64,000 bases of DNA from Prionace glauca (lineage: Eukaryota > Chordata > Chondrichthyes > Carcharhiniformes > Carcharhinidae): positions 57,875,812 to 57,939,811 of the forward strand of contig CM075760.1 in NCBI GenBank assembly GCA_037974335.1, written 5' to 3'. The translations under genes were made by a program, and so were the position numbers. Shown one piece after another: positions 1 through 10,925 of the stretch (its first letter is position 1; every line of letters starts with the position of its first letter). The notes below the pieces were generated by a model that did not search any database, was not told the origin of the DNA, and was given only the letters and a program-made list of their open reading frames with translations.

Positions 1-44
1 ATTCGATTGGTTCTGTTGGTCAGTTATATTTTCAATTCAGTGAA

Positions 45-270
45 TTCCCGTGGATGCGTGGGTTTCCTCCGGGTGCTCCGGTTTCCTTCCACATCCCAAA
101 AATGTGCTTTTAGGCTGATTGATTGGGTAACAAATTGTCCCTATATTGGACCTCCCTGATCCTCACACATTAGGCATAGACTAAAATCATGAATAGGTCA
201 CTGACCATGGGACGGCGGCGCGGGCTCTTTGTGCTGTGTTCTTCTTTGTTCTTGTTCTTTGTTCTTTGAT
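45..270 (+). repeat. SINE-related repeat, 5'-truncated
   Basis: Contains the SINE body phrases for 'gtgggtttcctccggg', 'ctccggtttcc' and 'ccaaaaatgtgc', followed by an 'aaattgtccc' block and a TTCTTTGTT-type 3' tail. The same body and tail occur near 24.26-24.52 kb and 25.26-25.53 kb. The tRNA-like head is missing. Inferred to be a 5'-truncated, HE1-like elasmobranch SINE. Confidence 0.75.
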
Positions 271-374
271 GTTCAAGGTCAGAAATATTCAATTCATATT
301 GAAGTCACATGTGTTAAATAATGTATTGATACGAAATATTGAAACGAATAGTGATTACAATTGTACAATGAACT

Positions 375-475
375 TTGATAAAGTGTCATCTGGACTCGAA
401 ACATCCGCCCTTTTCACTCCTTACAGGTGCTGTCAGACATTGTGAGATTTTGGAGCATTCCCTCTTTTCCCATCC
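375..475 (-). repeat. Short interspersed repeat of unclassified family
   Basis: Carries the phrase 'ctcgaaacatc' followed by 'gctgtcagac' and 'gagattttggagcatt'. Related phrases recur around 15.80 and 30.70 kb in this orientation, and near 31.07 and 35.05 kb in the opposite one. I recognise it as a common elasmobranch dispersed repeat but cannot name its class. Confidence 0.55.
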
Positions 476-612
476 GCAGTAATTTGCTTTTATCACTGGG
501 GACATTTGGTTGAGATTATTTGAAGAAAGATGAAAATGATGCATTAACGAATGGGCAGAAATGAGTGCTCTCTTAGATATTTGGGAGACGGAAGCTTCCC
601 GTCGGCCAGACA

Positions 613-685
613 GCCGAAATAGCTCAGTTGGGAGAGCGTTAGACTGAAGATCTAAAGGTTCCTGGTTCAATCCCGGGTTTCGGCA
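613..685 (+). tRNA. tRNA-Phe (GAA)
   Basis: A 73-nt cloverleaf. Acceptor strands GCCGAAA and TTTCGGC pair perfectly, with discriminator A. The A box reads TAGCTCAGTTGGG and the B box GGTTCAATCC. The anticodon loop is CTGAAGA with GAA at 646-648. A TTTT run at 701-704 is a plausible RNA polymerase III stop. No arm mismatches were seen that would mark it as a pseudogene, so it looks functional. Confidence 0.93.
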
Positions 686-700
686 GGATCTCCTTGCTGG

Positions 701-704
701 TTTT
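701..704 (+). terminator. Pol III T-run after tRNA-Phe
   Basis: TTTT beginning 16 nt after the tRNA 3' end, the usual RNA polymerase III termination signal. Confidence 0.6.
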
Positions 705-1074
705 CTGTGCTATCTGCTAATTAGCAGCGCATTTTGTCTCGCACAGTCTTCAAACATCTGTTCACACAAACTGCAACAGACCAAATACCCATCGCAATTT
801 CCACCCTGCCAGATGTTGTTATATTTCCTCCTTGTTGGATTCCACTTTTTTAAAAACTTCCTCTATTTCTAAACATTCCCGATGTTAATGAAAGGTGATG
901 GAGGTGAAGGTTTATCTTTGTTTCCTTATGCACACATGCCATGTAACGTCCTGAGTTTTTCCAACCTCATCACATTTCAGTGCAGATGTCAGGTCCGCTT
1001 TTACATGGCAGTGAAAATACATTTAGTTGACCTGCTGTTTCATCCAAAACAATGTATATTTGCATTACCTCTTT

Positions 1075-1372
1075 TGATTCCTCCAGAAGGAGGCCATTCA
1101 GCCCATCGAGTCCGCAGCCACAACAATCCCACCCACGCCCTATTCCCCGTGAACCCACATATTTACCCTTCTGATCCCTCTGACAGTAGGATCAATTTAG
1201 CATGGCCAATCAAACTAACCCACGCATCGTTGAAACGGAAACCAGAACACCAGGAGGAAACCCACGGAGGCACGGGGAGAACGTGCAAACTCTGCACAGA
1301 CGGTGACCCGAGGACCTGAGTCCCTGGCGCTGTGAGGCATCAGTGCTAATCACTGTGCTACCGCGCTGTCCT
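1075..1372 (-). repeat. HE1-like tRNA-derived SINE, near full length
   Basis: Read on the minus strand, the tRNA-like head starts at about 1,372 (GCGCGGTAGCACAGTGATTA). The 'gcacgttctccccgtg' type body follows, and it ends near 1,075 in 'gactcgatgggctgaatgg'. It is about 300 bp with scattered changes. The 145-aa open frame across it is incidental. Confidence 0.85.
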
Positions 1373-1947
1373 TTCCACTGCATTCAATGTTACTGCAGTT
1401 CACTCCATTCAAAGTATTAGCATCAATCCTGCGGTGATTCTGCTGAATAACATTAAATTATCACCGTTAATGGACCATCCAACGTTGGACGCCATTGATT
1501 TGAAACTTTGCTGCTTTTCTGGGTGAACTCCAGTTCTCCATTCCTCCCGCAATGTCACCGCTCAAACTGAGTCTTTCTCCTTCCCACATTGTTAAACCCA
1601 CAGTTACTGCTTTCTGAGTGAAAACTGCCTCCACTTCACTGGAGGTGGGATATTTTACTATTTCATTCAATTAAAAGTTTTCTTGTCATGGAAGCAGAGA
1701 TTTGGACCGAGATCTGCAGATATTTGTGTCAGTAGAAACAATAAATTTTCCCCCATTAACAGCTAGATTTTAACCGCATCAGCATTTCGTACCATCAGCC
1801 CTTTCTCGCCTATCGCTCTCTTAATTTCTTTTTGATTCTTTACATGTGACTTTCCCAATTCCGATACAAACAAAGAAATCTCCCTAATATTGATTCTGAC
1901 AGGTGCAGACCGAGAAGTAACGCAGAATTATTGTAATAAAATCTACA

Positions 1948-2019
1948 TTCCCTGACCGGGAGTCGAACCCAGGCTACAGTACTGAGAGCGCCGAATCCTA
2001 ACCACTAGACCACCAGGAA
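1948..2019 (-). tRNA. tRNA-Glu (CTC), possibly decaying
   Basis: A 72-nt cloverleaf on the minus strand. It has acceptor strands TTCCTGG and TCAGGGA with discriminator A, the D-arm GGTCTAGTGGTTAGGA and the T-arm GGGTTCGACTCCC. The anticodon CTC lies at 1,984-1,986. The anticodon stem (CGGCG against TACTG) has one C-A mismatch and two wobbles, so it is weaker than the usual tRNA-Glu stem. A T4 stop lies 7 nt downstream (AAAA at 1,938-1,941 on the + strand). It is either a functional variant gene or an early pseudogene. Confidence 0.75.
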
Positions 2020-2147
2020 AGCTGACATAAATACTTTAAAATGTTGATTTATCCATGAATCACCTGCTTTTTATTGCATTTCGGACTTTTTATTCACCAA
2101 TTGCAAATTTATCCTTCACATTTTATCCTTCACAAAGACCTTGTTTT

Positions 2148-2850
2148 TGTCAAAACTGAGTATGTCATGTTTCTATTTAGATGAGAAAACACCACGCTGG
2201 TTAGTAATATACTGTATACACTCTCTCAGTAATGACTGAACTGGGCCCAGTCTGCATTCATATTAGTACAGGTGCTGTATCGATATCTGGTGCATTCGGT
2301 TCTGTCTCTGTGTTACTGCACAACACCTGTCCCTCATTTATGTTACAACAGATCATATTAGTTGGATTCACCATGCAAAAATTGCCCGTTACTTTCCCTT
2401 AGAGTATGTGGATTAGCCATGGTAAATGTGTGGGGCTAATGGGGATAGGGCAGAGGGGAGGACCTGGGTGGGATACAGACTCGATGGGCCAGATAACCTT
2501 TCTTCTGAACTGTAGGAATTCTATGGTTCTATGTCTAAGAAATATCATAGACATTTGCGTGCTTATTTATTTTAAATAATCTATTTTCTAATAACCCCCT
2601 TTGGTGAAATGATTTTTTAAAGCAATTCCCTTCAGTTTTCCCAGTGATAACCTTCACCCCATCTCTGCCTTCCCTGAGTGCATGGAAACACCAAACAGTT
2701 CATGTGTTTCAACTGAAGAACATTTAATATGTAAGCTTTTATTGACAACCATTCAGTTGTGTGTTCTTGCAAACAAAATGATTTCAGCCTCACTATTTTG
2801 TTCCCGGTGTTGATTTATCTGTCTTTAGAGATCTGTTGGAAAACGGATAG
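2148..2850 (+). repeat. Segmental duplication, copy A
   Basis: Matches 9,451-10,149 in the same orientation from 'tgtcaaaactgag' to 'agatctgttggaaaa', with mostly single-base differences. Both copies hold the same SINE 3' piece (2,395-2,535 here), so the SINE inserted before the duplication. Copy A ends about 350 bp upstream of the GPCR start codon. Confidence 0.88.
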
Positions 2851-3197
2851 ACTGACAATGTGTGACAGCAATACTCACAACGGTTTCAACTCTCTTCAGT
2901 TCAGCAACACATTGTTAATCAATGTTCCTTTCTTTTGCCAAGGTGCATGAACCAAAATGTTTGCCTTCATTCGAATTTTTTAACATGCATAAAAAGGACA
3001 ATAACCATATAATTTGTAAGAAAAGATGAAGTCATCTTGTTTGTTCAGAGACTGTGATTAATGTTCCTCAGCACACGGTTTAATTGTTCCAATGGGGACA
3101 TTAGAAGATTTATAAATAGGAAATTTCACACTGTGTGCAATATTGTTTAACTGGGAGTGTTCTCTAGTACAGTCAGCGATCGTTGAATTTCAGAGCC

Positions 3198-4756
3198 ATG
3201 TTCTGGATTATACCACTTGAGCTTCGTATTCTTTGGGTATTTTACGATATCCAAAGGATTTACTACCCTGTCCTTGCCGTAGTTGGTGTCACTGGTAAGT
3301 CATATTTCTCTGTGTTCATTGTCCTTGTCCATGTTACCCAGTTATTGATATCATTCTGTGTAACCTTCATGGTTTGTTGCTGTATGCCCTGGAAACATTT
3401 CTCCTTGCCACACAGCTATCCTCACACTACCTGACATTCACTTTCAATCTTTCCACTTTACGGTTGCCGTTATGTAACATGATTTCCAGTGTTATGTTTC
3501 ACAGCCAATTCCAAATCAGCTGATTTAACATCTTCAACTGCACAGCCTTCAGCACAATCAAAGCAGAGTCATCCAGACCAGGAATATTTGCTCCAAACCT
3601 ACTGGCACCATTGTGTCCCCCATATACAAATCTGAAGAAGGCAGCAAATTCGAGATTTTATTAATTGGTGAATGTGGCTTCTTGCTACATCATTGCGGGG
3701 CTTTTCTGCTGTGAACTTTGTCTCGAGCAGAATAGGTGAACTCAGTCTATTCTGAGGTGGATTTAATAAAAATGTTTCAGCTGTTACCAAGGATCCTGAG
3801 AGATTGCTTCTCTTGTGCTCAGTCTAAAATACGAGTGAATTGTATTTATCTTCCTTACAGTGAATGTATTGACGATTCTTATCCTGTCGCGAGGGAAGTG
3901 TGGTCTTTCTAAAAGTGTGATACGTTACCTCATTTCCATGTCAGCGGCGGATCTACTGGTCATTATCATCGATCTCATTTTGAGGCAAATTCCCATGAAG
4001 TTTCCATTTTTAATCATTTACCAATTTAAAATATGTAATATCCATGCTGTCTTTCTTTATGCAGTCACTGATTGCTCTGTCTGGTTCACTGTCACATTCA
4101 CCTTTGATCGATTTGTGGCTATTACTTGTCAGAAGCTGAAAATAAAATACTGCAATGAGAAAACTGCAACAGTGGTTCTCGGAACTGTGAGTGTGCTATT
4201 CAGTGTAAAGAACATTTTCTGGTATTTCATGTATGGTGATAGATATGCGTTACAGAATATTCCCCATTTTTGTTATGTTGGCAATGATGCCCACTATTCT
4301 GCAGCATGGGGAGTGGTTGAAAATCTGCATTATATTTTAACTCCGTTCATTCCTTTTTTGTTGATTCTGTTGCTGAATGTTTTCACCATTAAACACATTC
4401 TAGGGTCCACCAAATTCCGCAGGAGACTTCAGAGCCACAAGCGTATGGATACTTCAAAGGACCCAGAGACAGTGAAGAGAAGAAAATCCATTATCTTACT
4501 GTTTGCTCTATCAGGAAATTTTATCCTGCTATGGTCAATCTTACTTATCCACTCCTTTTGTGAACGATTATATAATTTAAACTTAATTCATTTTTATATC
4601 CCTGCATTTGTGCTGGAATTGGGATTTATGCTCCAACTCCTGAGTTGCTGCACCAATACATACATTTATGCAGTGACCCAGACACAATTCAGAGAGGACC
4701 TGAAGAATGTGATCAGATTTCCGTTTAATGCAATTGTGAAATTACTTACTGAATAA
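3198..4756 (+). CDS. GPR139-like class A G-protein-coupled receptor, two exons
   Basis: Exon 1 is 3,198-3,294 (ATG to donor GTAAGT) and exon 2 is 3,861-4,756 (acceptor TTCCTTACAG to TAA). Joined in phase 1 they give about 330 residues with seven hydrophobic segments. TM1 spans the splice junction and carries the conserved Asn (GVTVNVLTI). TM2 has SAADLL, TM3 ends in DRFVAI (a DRY variant), TM5 has PFIPF and TM7 reads NTYIYAV, an NPxxY variant typical of this family. The pair of Cys in TM3 (KICNIH) and ECL2 (HFCYVG) is present. The YYPVLAV motif, the SRGKCGLSK loop and the RRKSIILLFALSGNF segment match the orphan GPR139/142-like receptors that are expanded in sharks. It is a plasma-membrane receptor of unknown ligand. 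The start ATG is chosen because the upstream in-frame codons are non-ATG. No break was seen. Confidence 0.88.
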
Positions 4757-6066
4757 CAGATTCTTCTTCAACAACAGGAAGCCCCCAAGCAGAATTTCTC
4801 ATGGGAAGATCACTTTGCCCAAAGTTAAGTCTGATCTTCCAAGGGTGGAAGTTGACTCCCAGTGCCATTCCCATCAACCGGGAGGGGCACTTAAAGGCAG
4901 TTGATAGGTTATTAGTAAAGAATCATGGCAATGGATCCGCGTGGTTGTGAGGGACGTTCCTATCAGGGCCTGTTTCCTATCAATTCTGTTTGGGAGATAC
5001 CCTCCCATGGGAATGCTTCAATCATCTACAAGCCATAAAACCCCAACCATTGCAAGAAAAAAAAATCAATTCCCAGCACACCACGAACTTCAGAAAGAAT
5101 TCCAGGCACTCCAGCTCCTGCTCTCCATCTCCGCCAATGAGAAACTCAGGGCCTGAAACAGACACAGCGGGTTTAGCCTCTCGACCACATTGTCTCCCAG
5201 TAAAGGGAACTCGGGCTACAATGCTGGTGGTGGAAGAGGCGAGCTTCCGTCTGCAGAAACTCACTCACTTAGGAGGCTGAGCAGGACGAACCAGACCCAG
5301 CATTGAAACGAGCCGTCGATGTCATCTATATTGATTTCAGTAAGGTGTTTAACAAAGATTCAGAAAATAGCACTTGCCCCAATTTTTGTCCATTTCTCTA
5401 TAACTGCAGTTGTATAATTTCATTAAAGACATAACGGTTTGTAAAAGTCCTATGGCTGTGAGATTATGTACTGCATTAACATTTAATAAAAACAATTTGA
5501 AATGAGTCAGGTGATTTGAAAATATTTTCCAAATTTGCAAACGCAATAATCGCTATAATTCAGAACAGCGAAAGCATGGAAGTGTTTAGAATTGTATGTG
5601 CGCACAAAGCTGCCACACCAGCAGAGAATGTCTATTGCTGTTTATATTACAAGTACAGGTTTTATCAATATATAAAATACACAGCAAGTCGGTAATAATC
5701 AGTACAATGAGGATAGTCTAAAACTTTTAAAGAACGGTGCTTTTAAATCTGCAAAATGCTGAGGTGGAAAGCAGATAGTTTGAAGTGACGAGAATCTGTT
5801 GTGTGTTTACCTCGTAAGTTTCACAGTATCAGCAGTGACGAGATTGGACAGTTTTGGAAATTAAAAAAATCACATGAAAAACCTGTGAGACTATTTCACC
5901 TCACTGTCGATTTCTTGTTCCAGATACCAACAATTAGTGTTTCATTGGCTGAAGGAGTCATTCATGTTCTTTCTGGACATGACTTTTGTCCAACAAATAT
6001 TCCTTGTGTATATATTTTTTTTAAATTATGAAGTGGAAAGGCGGGCTAAATGTTCCATCGCTATCT
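4757..6066. other. Intergenic DNA without a recognisable gene
   Basis: The 3' flank of the GPCR. Short open frames around 4.94-5.28 kb overlap each other on both strands and resemble no family I know. Apart from a reverse-transcriptase scrap at 5,302-5,365, I see nothing I can name. Confidence 0.5.
5302..5365 (+). repeat. LINE reverse-transcriptase scrap
   Basis: Translates as AVDVIYIDFSKVFNK, close to the RT catalytic-block motif AVDVVYMDFSKAFDK seen in the LINE at 23.26-23.31 kb. Only about 60 bp survives. Confidence 0.7.
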
Positions 6067-6137
6067 TCCCTAATGGTCTATCTGTTTGGAATCAGCCCTC
6101 TCACCATCGCGGCCTGGGTTTAATTCGGGTCAGGGAA
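6067..6137 (+). pseudogene. tRNA-Glu pseudogene
   Basis: About 71 nt resembling tRNA-Glu(CTC). It starts TCCCTAATGGTCTA, keeps CCCTCTCACC around the anticodon loop and ends GGTCAGGGAA. The acceptor stem has A-C clashes, the D arm is altered (TCTGTTTGGAA) and the T loop reads TTTAATT instead of TTCGATT, so the B box is broken. Most likely a dead tRNA copy. Confidence 0.72.
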
Positions 6138-6624
6138 TGACAATTTGTTGATTGCGTGCAACAGATGAACGAAGAGGACCTGGAATTGCTTCCTGATTGA
6201 AAACAGGAGCGATAGCTCCAGTGACTCGAATTCTTTTGTTGGTCAGTCATGCTTGCATTTCAATGTTGTCTCTTTCAGAGAAATTCATTCAGAATAAAGA
6301 TGTTGGTGTTAAATAAATGTATTGAAGTTAAAGGTTGAATCAAAAGAACGGAAAAAATGCAATTTGATTTGATAAGATTTATTTTCTCTGCTCATTTTCG
6401 TATCAGCAAATCATCATTTTCTGCAAAAGGAGAGTATGATGTTGGATAAGTGATCAGAGAGCGCCCTCCCGTGGACAGTACAGCATTGGAAACAGGCGCA
6501 GAAACAAGACCCAAAATATCTGCACTCAGAGACACACCCAATACAGCCACACACTGGACAAGAGTAAACTTCCGTTTAACATCCACACTGTTAGCACCAC
6601 TTAGAGTTTTGAAGGTTTCAGTCA

Positions 6625-6930
6625 ATTTGCCTCTTACTCTTTTGAACTCTCTGGGTACAAACCTGATGTCACTATCCTTTTCTCATAAGGTAACCCAAAC
6701 ATAGCTGGCAATGGTTCAGTGAAACTCCTCTGAACTATTATTTTAACACATTAACCTTTTTTTAAGATAAGGAGACAACAACTGTGCACACTATTCGAGA
6801 TATGCCCACTGCCCTCGCCAACCGCCAAATTTCCGATCTATCTTTGTGCCGTTAGCACATTTAACATTTATATCTTCACTCTCTTCATCACTGCAGAAAT
6901 CATCCCAATTGTATGTTTCTTCACAAATTC
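6625..6930 (-). repeat. Ancient interspersed repeat, probable CR1 3' region
   Basis: Phrases such as 'ctctgggtacaaacctgatgtcactat', 'cataaggtaac', 'aataaggagac' and 'actgtgcacactattcgagat' match a common shark repeat that I recall as a reverse-oriented LINE end. Strongly diverged, and recognised from memory only. Confidence 0.45.
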
Positions 6931-7774
6931 AGCCAGAATGTATTTGTTCAGGTCAGATCGAGTTTAATTAACTTGTTTGAGTTTTATGCTGAGTAACAGA
7001 TAGTTTGTGAGTGTATTTCTCTGAATGGGCGTCCAAAGTTCATGTGATACTGTGCTGCACCGCAGCCTTGTGAGTAACTGTGGAGATCAGAGAATAAAAT
7101 GGTAGGAGCAACATGGATAGGAAATTGTCTGAGTGCCAGGAAATAATTCGTAGCTGTTTTTCGGAGTAGAACAAATCTTGCAGTCATGTTGCCAGGAAAA
7201 GGTTATATGAACATTGAAATTCACGACATAGTAATGCCTGAGAGCTTGAAGTGGAGGCCAGACTTTCAAAATCTGTGAACGATCCAAAACTTGGAAACAT
7301 TGCCAACCATCATTAGATCATTCAGAACTTCTGAACGCAAAAAAAGAACTAATTGGTGGAATGGTTGAGTAATTTGGATATTTATCCTATTGCAGAGAAA
7401 AGTTCCATGATTAGTTTTGTTCAGCAGAATTTGAAGAGAAAAATGGAAATAATGAAAAGGCCATGAAAGTGAATATAGACGCCGAGGGACTGGAGTGAAT
7501 ATGTGTATAAATCATTCATGATGCAAGATAGGTTCAGACAGCGGCAAACAGAAAAAGGGAATAGGTTTTTTTTGTCTATTGGGGAAAAGAATGCAGAAGC
7601 AAGGAAGTTGTGCTATTTTTGTAGCTAACACATGGAAAATAGTCAGCCGAAAAAATCGTTCCAATTTGGGGCAGCGAACGTAAGGCAGGATGTAAAGTCA
7701 ATAGGCTGAAAGCAGGGAAGAAAAGCACGAGAATAATTCCAGAGATCAGAAACTTCGGTGACGAAAATATTTTG

Positions 7775-8175
7775 GAGAGGTTCGGACTAATTTCTTTGAC
7801 AGAAAGTTGCTAATGTGACTTTAATGAGACATTCAAAATCCTGAGGGGTCTTGATAGAGTAGATAGAGAGAAACTGGTCAATGACAGAAAGATCTTGACA
7901 CAGAGGGCGCGGGTTGTAATAAATTGGTGGAAGAAACATGGAGACATCACGAAAAACATTGTCAGACAGTGAGTGATCCAGATCTGGAATGTGCTGTTTG
8001 AGAGTGTGGTGCAGGCAGCGCCAATTAAAGGGTTCAAAATGGAATTGGATAATTGTCTGAAAATGAACAAAATGCTGGACTGTGGGGTACAGAGTGTTGT
8101 TGGATGAATTGCTCCTTTAGAGGGCCAAAACATACATGACGCTTCAAAATGGCCTTCTTCTCTGCTGTAAATACG
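7775..8175 (+). repeat. Old CR1-like LINE 3' end
   Basis: Carries the order of phrases of a CR1/L2 3' coding end: 'cattcaaaatcctgaggggtc', 'gatagagtagatagaga', 'gatctggaatgtgctgtttgagag', 'aatggaattggataa', and finally 'aatggccttcttctctgctgtaa'. Heavily mutated, with no usable frame. Confidence 0.72.
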
Positions 8176-9450
8176 TTATCAATGTTGAAAGGAAGATAGT
8201 AGCACAGAGGTAACGTCTCTGCGAAAGTAATTCCGAGGGTAGGCAAATTTCTCAAGATATACATTCAAATCCAACTACAAAAGGTTATAAAATGCAATTA
8301 CAGTTTTGAATTTAAAGATCGTTTCCGTAATTGCGGCCATGACAAGAAATATATCAGATTCTCTAACATTCTGCCGAAAGGAAAACCTTCCATCATTCCA
8401 CAGTTTAGCCCAGAGGTGACTCCAGGCGCACACGTGTTTGGCGATTACGTGCCTTCTATGATGTGTAGAAAACCAGTAAATTCAATGTATTAGTGATTGC
8501 CAATATATGCTGACCTTACCAGCTGGATATACAGCTCATCAAAGAATAAGAAACCGCAACTGAAATCAGTATTTCACAACACCTGCAATGGCAAAAGTCG
8601 TCCAGGAGATGGCAGTGAAACTGTGCTCTTTGGTACAACACGACACAGATGATCATCTGTTATTTCTGTAGTAGACTCAGTCTTTGTCCATCTTAAACGT
8701 GACCCAGTTTCTCTGACACGAAATGATATTTCTGATTATCTGGCAATAATTCTCAGTTGATTCTGTACTCAGCAAAATCCCAGTTGTTACAATACTGCAC
8801 CAAGCCTCATTGCTCCATTTATTCTGGCAGTTATGACAGCACGGAATTAATTCTCGCCTCATGTCATGAAACTCCATATCTCCGCTGTTACTTCACTGGA
8901 CCCTCTCACTCCTGATAATGCACCGGGACATGTTACTGTTTGCATTACACCAGGCTCTGTCTCAGTTATTACATTGTTGGAACCTGCCATTTATAAAGAA
9001 ACATGGACAGCCTCTCAATCACTGCTGCACTAGTCCGCCTCCCTGTTTATATTGAATAATATCCTGTTTCTAATTATTCTGTTACATGAATTATTTATTT
9101 CTGCAATTGCCCCGTCAAAGTTTACATCGACCTAAAGGTTTGGTTTGGAATTACTGCATCGGATTTGTCTCAGTTTATATCTTACAATGGCCAGAATCAG
9201 ACAAAATTACACGAGGGGACAGTTTTATTGCGCTGTCTCCATAATTAATGCGCCACATCATACCTTTGTTCACTTTACACATTATCATTTCTCAAATTTT
9301 GTTTTACTCTGTATTGTCTCACTTGTTATTCCACTGGGCCACATCTCTGTTTATGTCCCTATTTTCTGATAGCGCTGATACGCTGGAAGCAGTCTCAGTT
9401 TAAATTACAGCGCACATTGTCTCTGCATATATTAGGATAGACCATGTCTT
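8176..9450. other. Intergenic, low-grade degenerate repeats
   Basis: No gene was found. From about 8,890 to 9,480 the sequence repeats loose phrases like 'tctctgtttatatt' and 'cactgggcc', similar to 33.6-33.95 kb. This is a highly degenerate short-period array. Confidence 0.45.
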
Positions 9451-10149
9451 TGTCAAAACTGAGTCTGGCATATCTCTGATTATATCAGAAAACACCACGC
9501 TGGTTAGTAATATACTGTATACACTCTCTCAATAATGACTGAACTGGGCCCAGTCTGCATTCATATTAGTACAGGTGCTGTATCGATATCTTGTGCACTC
9601 GACTGTCTCCGTATCACTGCACAAAACCCGTCCCTTGTTTATATTACAACAGATCATATTAGTTGAATTGACCATGCAAAATTGTCCGTTATTTTCCCTT
9701 AGAATATGTGGATTAGCCATGGTAACTGTGTGGGGCTAACGGGGATAGGGCAGAGGGGAGAAGCTGGGTGGGACACAGACTCGGTGGACAAGATTTGTGT
9801 TTCTGAACTGTAGGAATTCGATGGTTCTATGTCCAAGAAACATCACAGACATTTGCGTGCTTATTTATTTCAAATATTCTATTTTCTAATACCCACCTTT
9901 GGAGAAATGATCTCTTTTAGCAATTCCCCTTCAGTTTTCCCAATCATAACCTTCAGCCCATCCCTGCCTTCCATGAATGCATGGAAACACCAAAGAGTTC
10001 ATGTATTTCACCTGAAGAGCATTTAATATGTAACTATTTATTGACAACCATTCTGTTGTTTGCTCATGCGTTAAGCATGATTACAGCCTCACTATTTTGT
10101 TCCTGGCGTTAACTTATCTGTCTTTAGAGATCTGTTGGAAAATGGATAA
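9451..10149 (+). repeat. Segmental duplication, copy B
   Basis: Paralogous to 2,148-2,850, including the shared SINE piece (9,706-9,835). The sequence beyond 10,149 does not match the GPCR region, so no receptor exon accompanies this copy. Confidence 0.88.
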
Positions 10150-10534
10150 ATCATATCTCGAATGACGAGGAGATTACGAAAATTGATCTTCTCAGTGTCT
10201 CACTAAACTTCCTGATGTACGACTCAATTGTGTGCTGATTTGTGAAAATGATGGCGAAAATGAGCCTGGATATATAGCCGACAGGAGATAATTACACCTG
10301 TAATTCTCAGACTTCTTATTTCTATTGATGCAAAGGATTGAAACATCTGCCACTCTCCAGATAAGGAACAATATTTCAGTTTAACCGTTACCTTCACCAA
10401 TTCCATGGTAACCATCTTAAATATTTTCTACTGTGTATAGATTGTACAGTCTACGTAATGCGATGAATCAGGATCAGGTGCATCATAAGAGTGGCCAGAC
10501 CTTATGTGATATAAACAGTGATATCACCTGGTGA

Positions 10535-10645
10535 ACAAGGACTGCAGCGGTTCAAGATAGCAGCTCATCACCACATTGTCAGGGGCAATCAGAGAAGGGC
10601 AACAGATGTCAGTGCTGCCCACACCCTATAAATGATTAAACATAA
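10535..10645 (+). repeat. LINE 3' terminus remnant
   Basis: Has 'gactgcagcggttcaaga', 'cagctcatcaccac' and 'tcaggggcaatcagagaagggcaac'. I recognise this as the end of an L2-like shark LINE whose antisense pieces appear at 26.1, 34.8 and 46.4 kb. Confidence 0.65.
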
Positions 10646-10925
10646 TGCTCCAACAACAGAAGAAGAATCTAATCTAATATAGACGGATATGCTCGCGCAA
10701 TGATGACATAAACTGGCTGGGAGAATCACGTAAACCAACGTATGAGTTCTCTAGAGTAAGAGAGACAGAACATGATATAACATTTAAATAAACATTTTTT
10801 GTGCGTGTGATCATTCGAGAGAAAGTGATTTGACCAATAATGACAGGCAGGGGTCAAATGAAGCAAACTCTGATGCAGGTTCGAATTCACAACGGATTGG
10901 GTGACGGTTTCCAAAAATAATCATA

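Noticed and set aside
882-1319. 145-codon open frame
   Set aside because: Runs through an antisense SINE; composition is explained by the repeat.
4941-5280. Small overlapping frames downstream of the GPCR
   Set aside because: Open on both strands, no known domain, no splice or poly(A) context.
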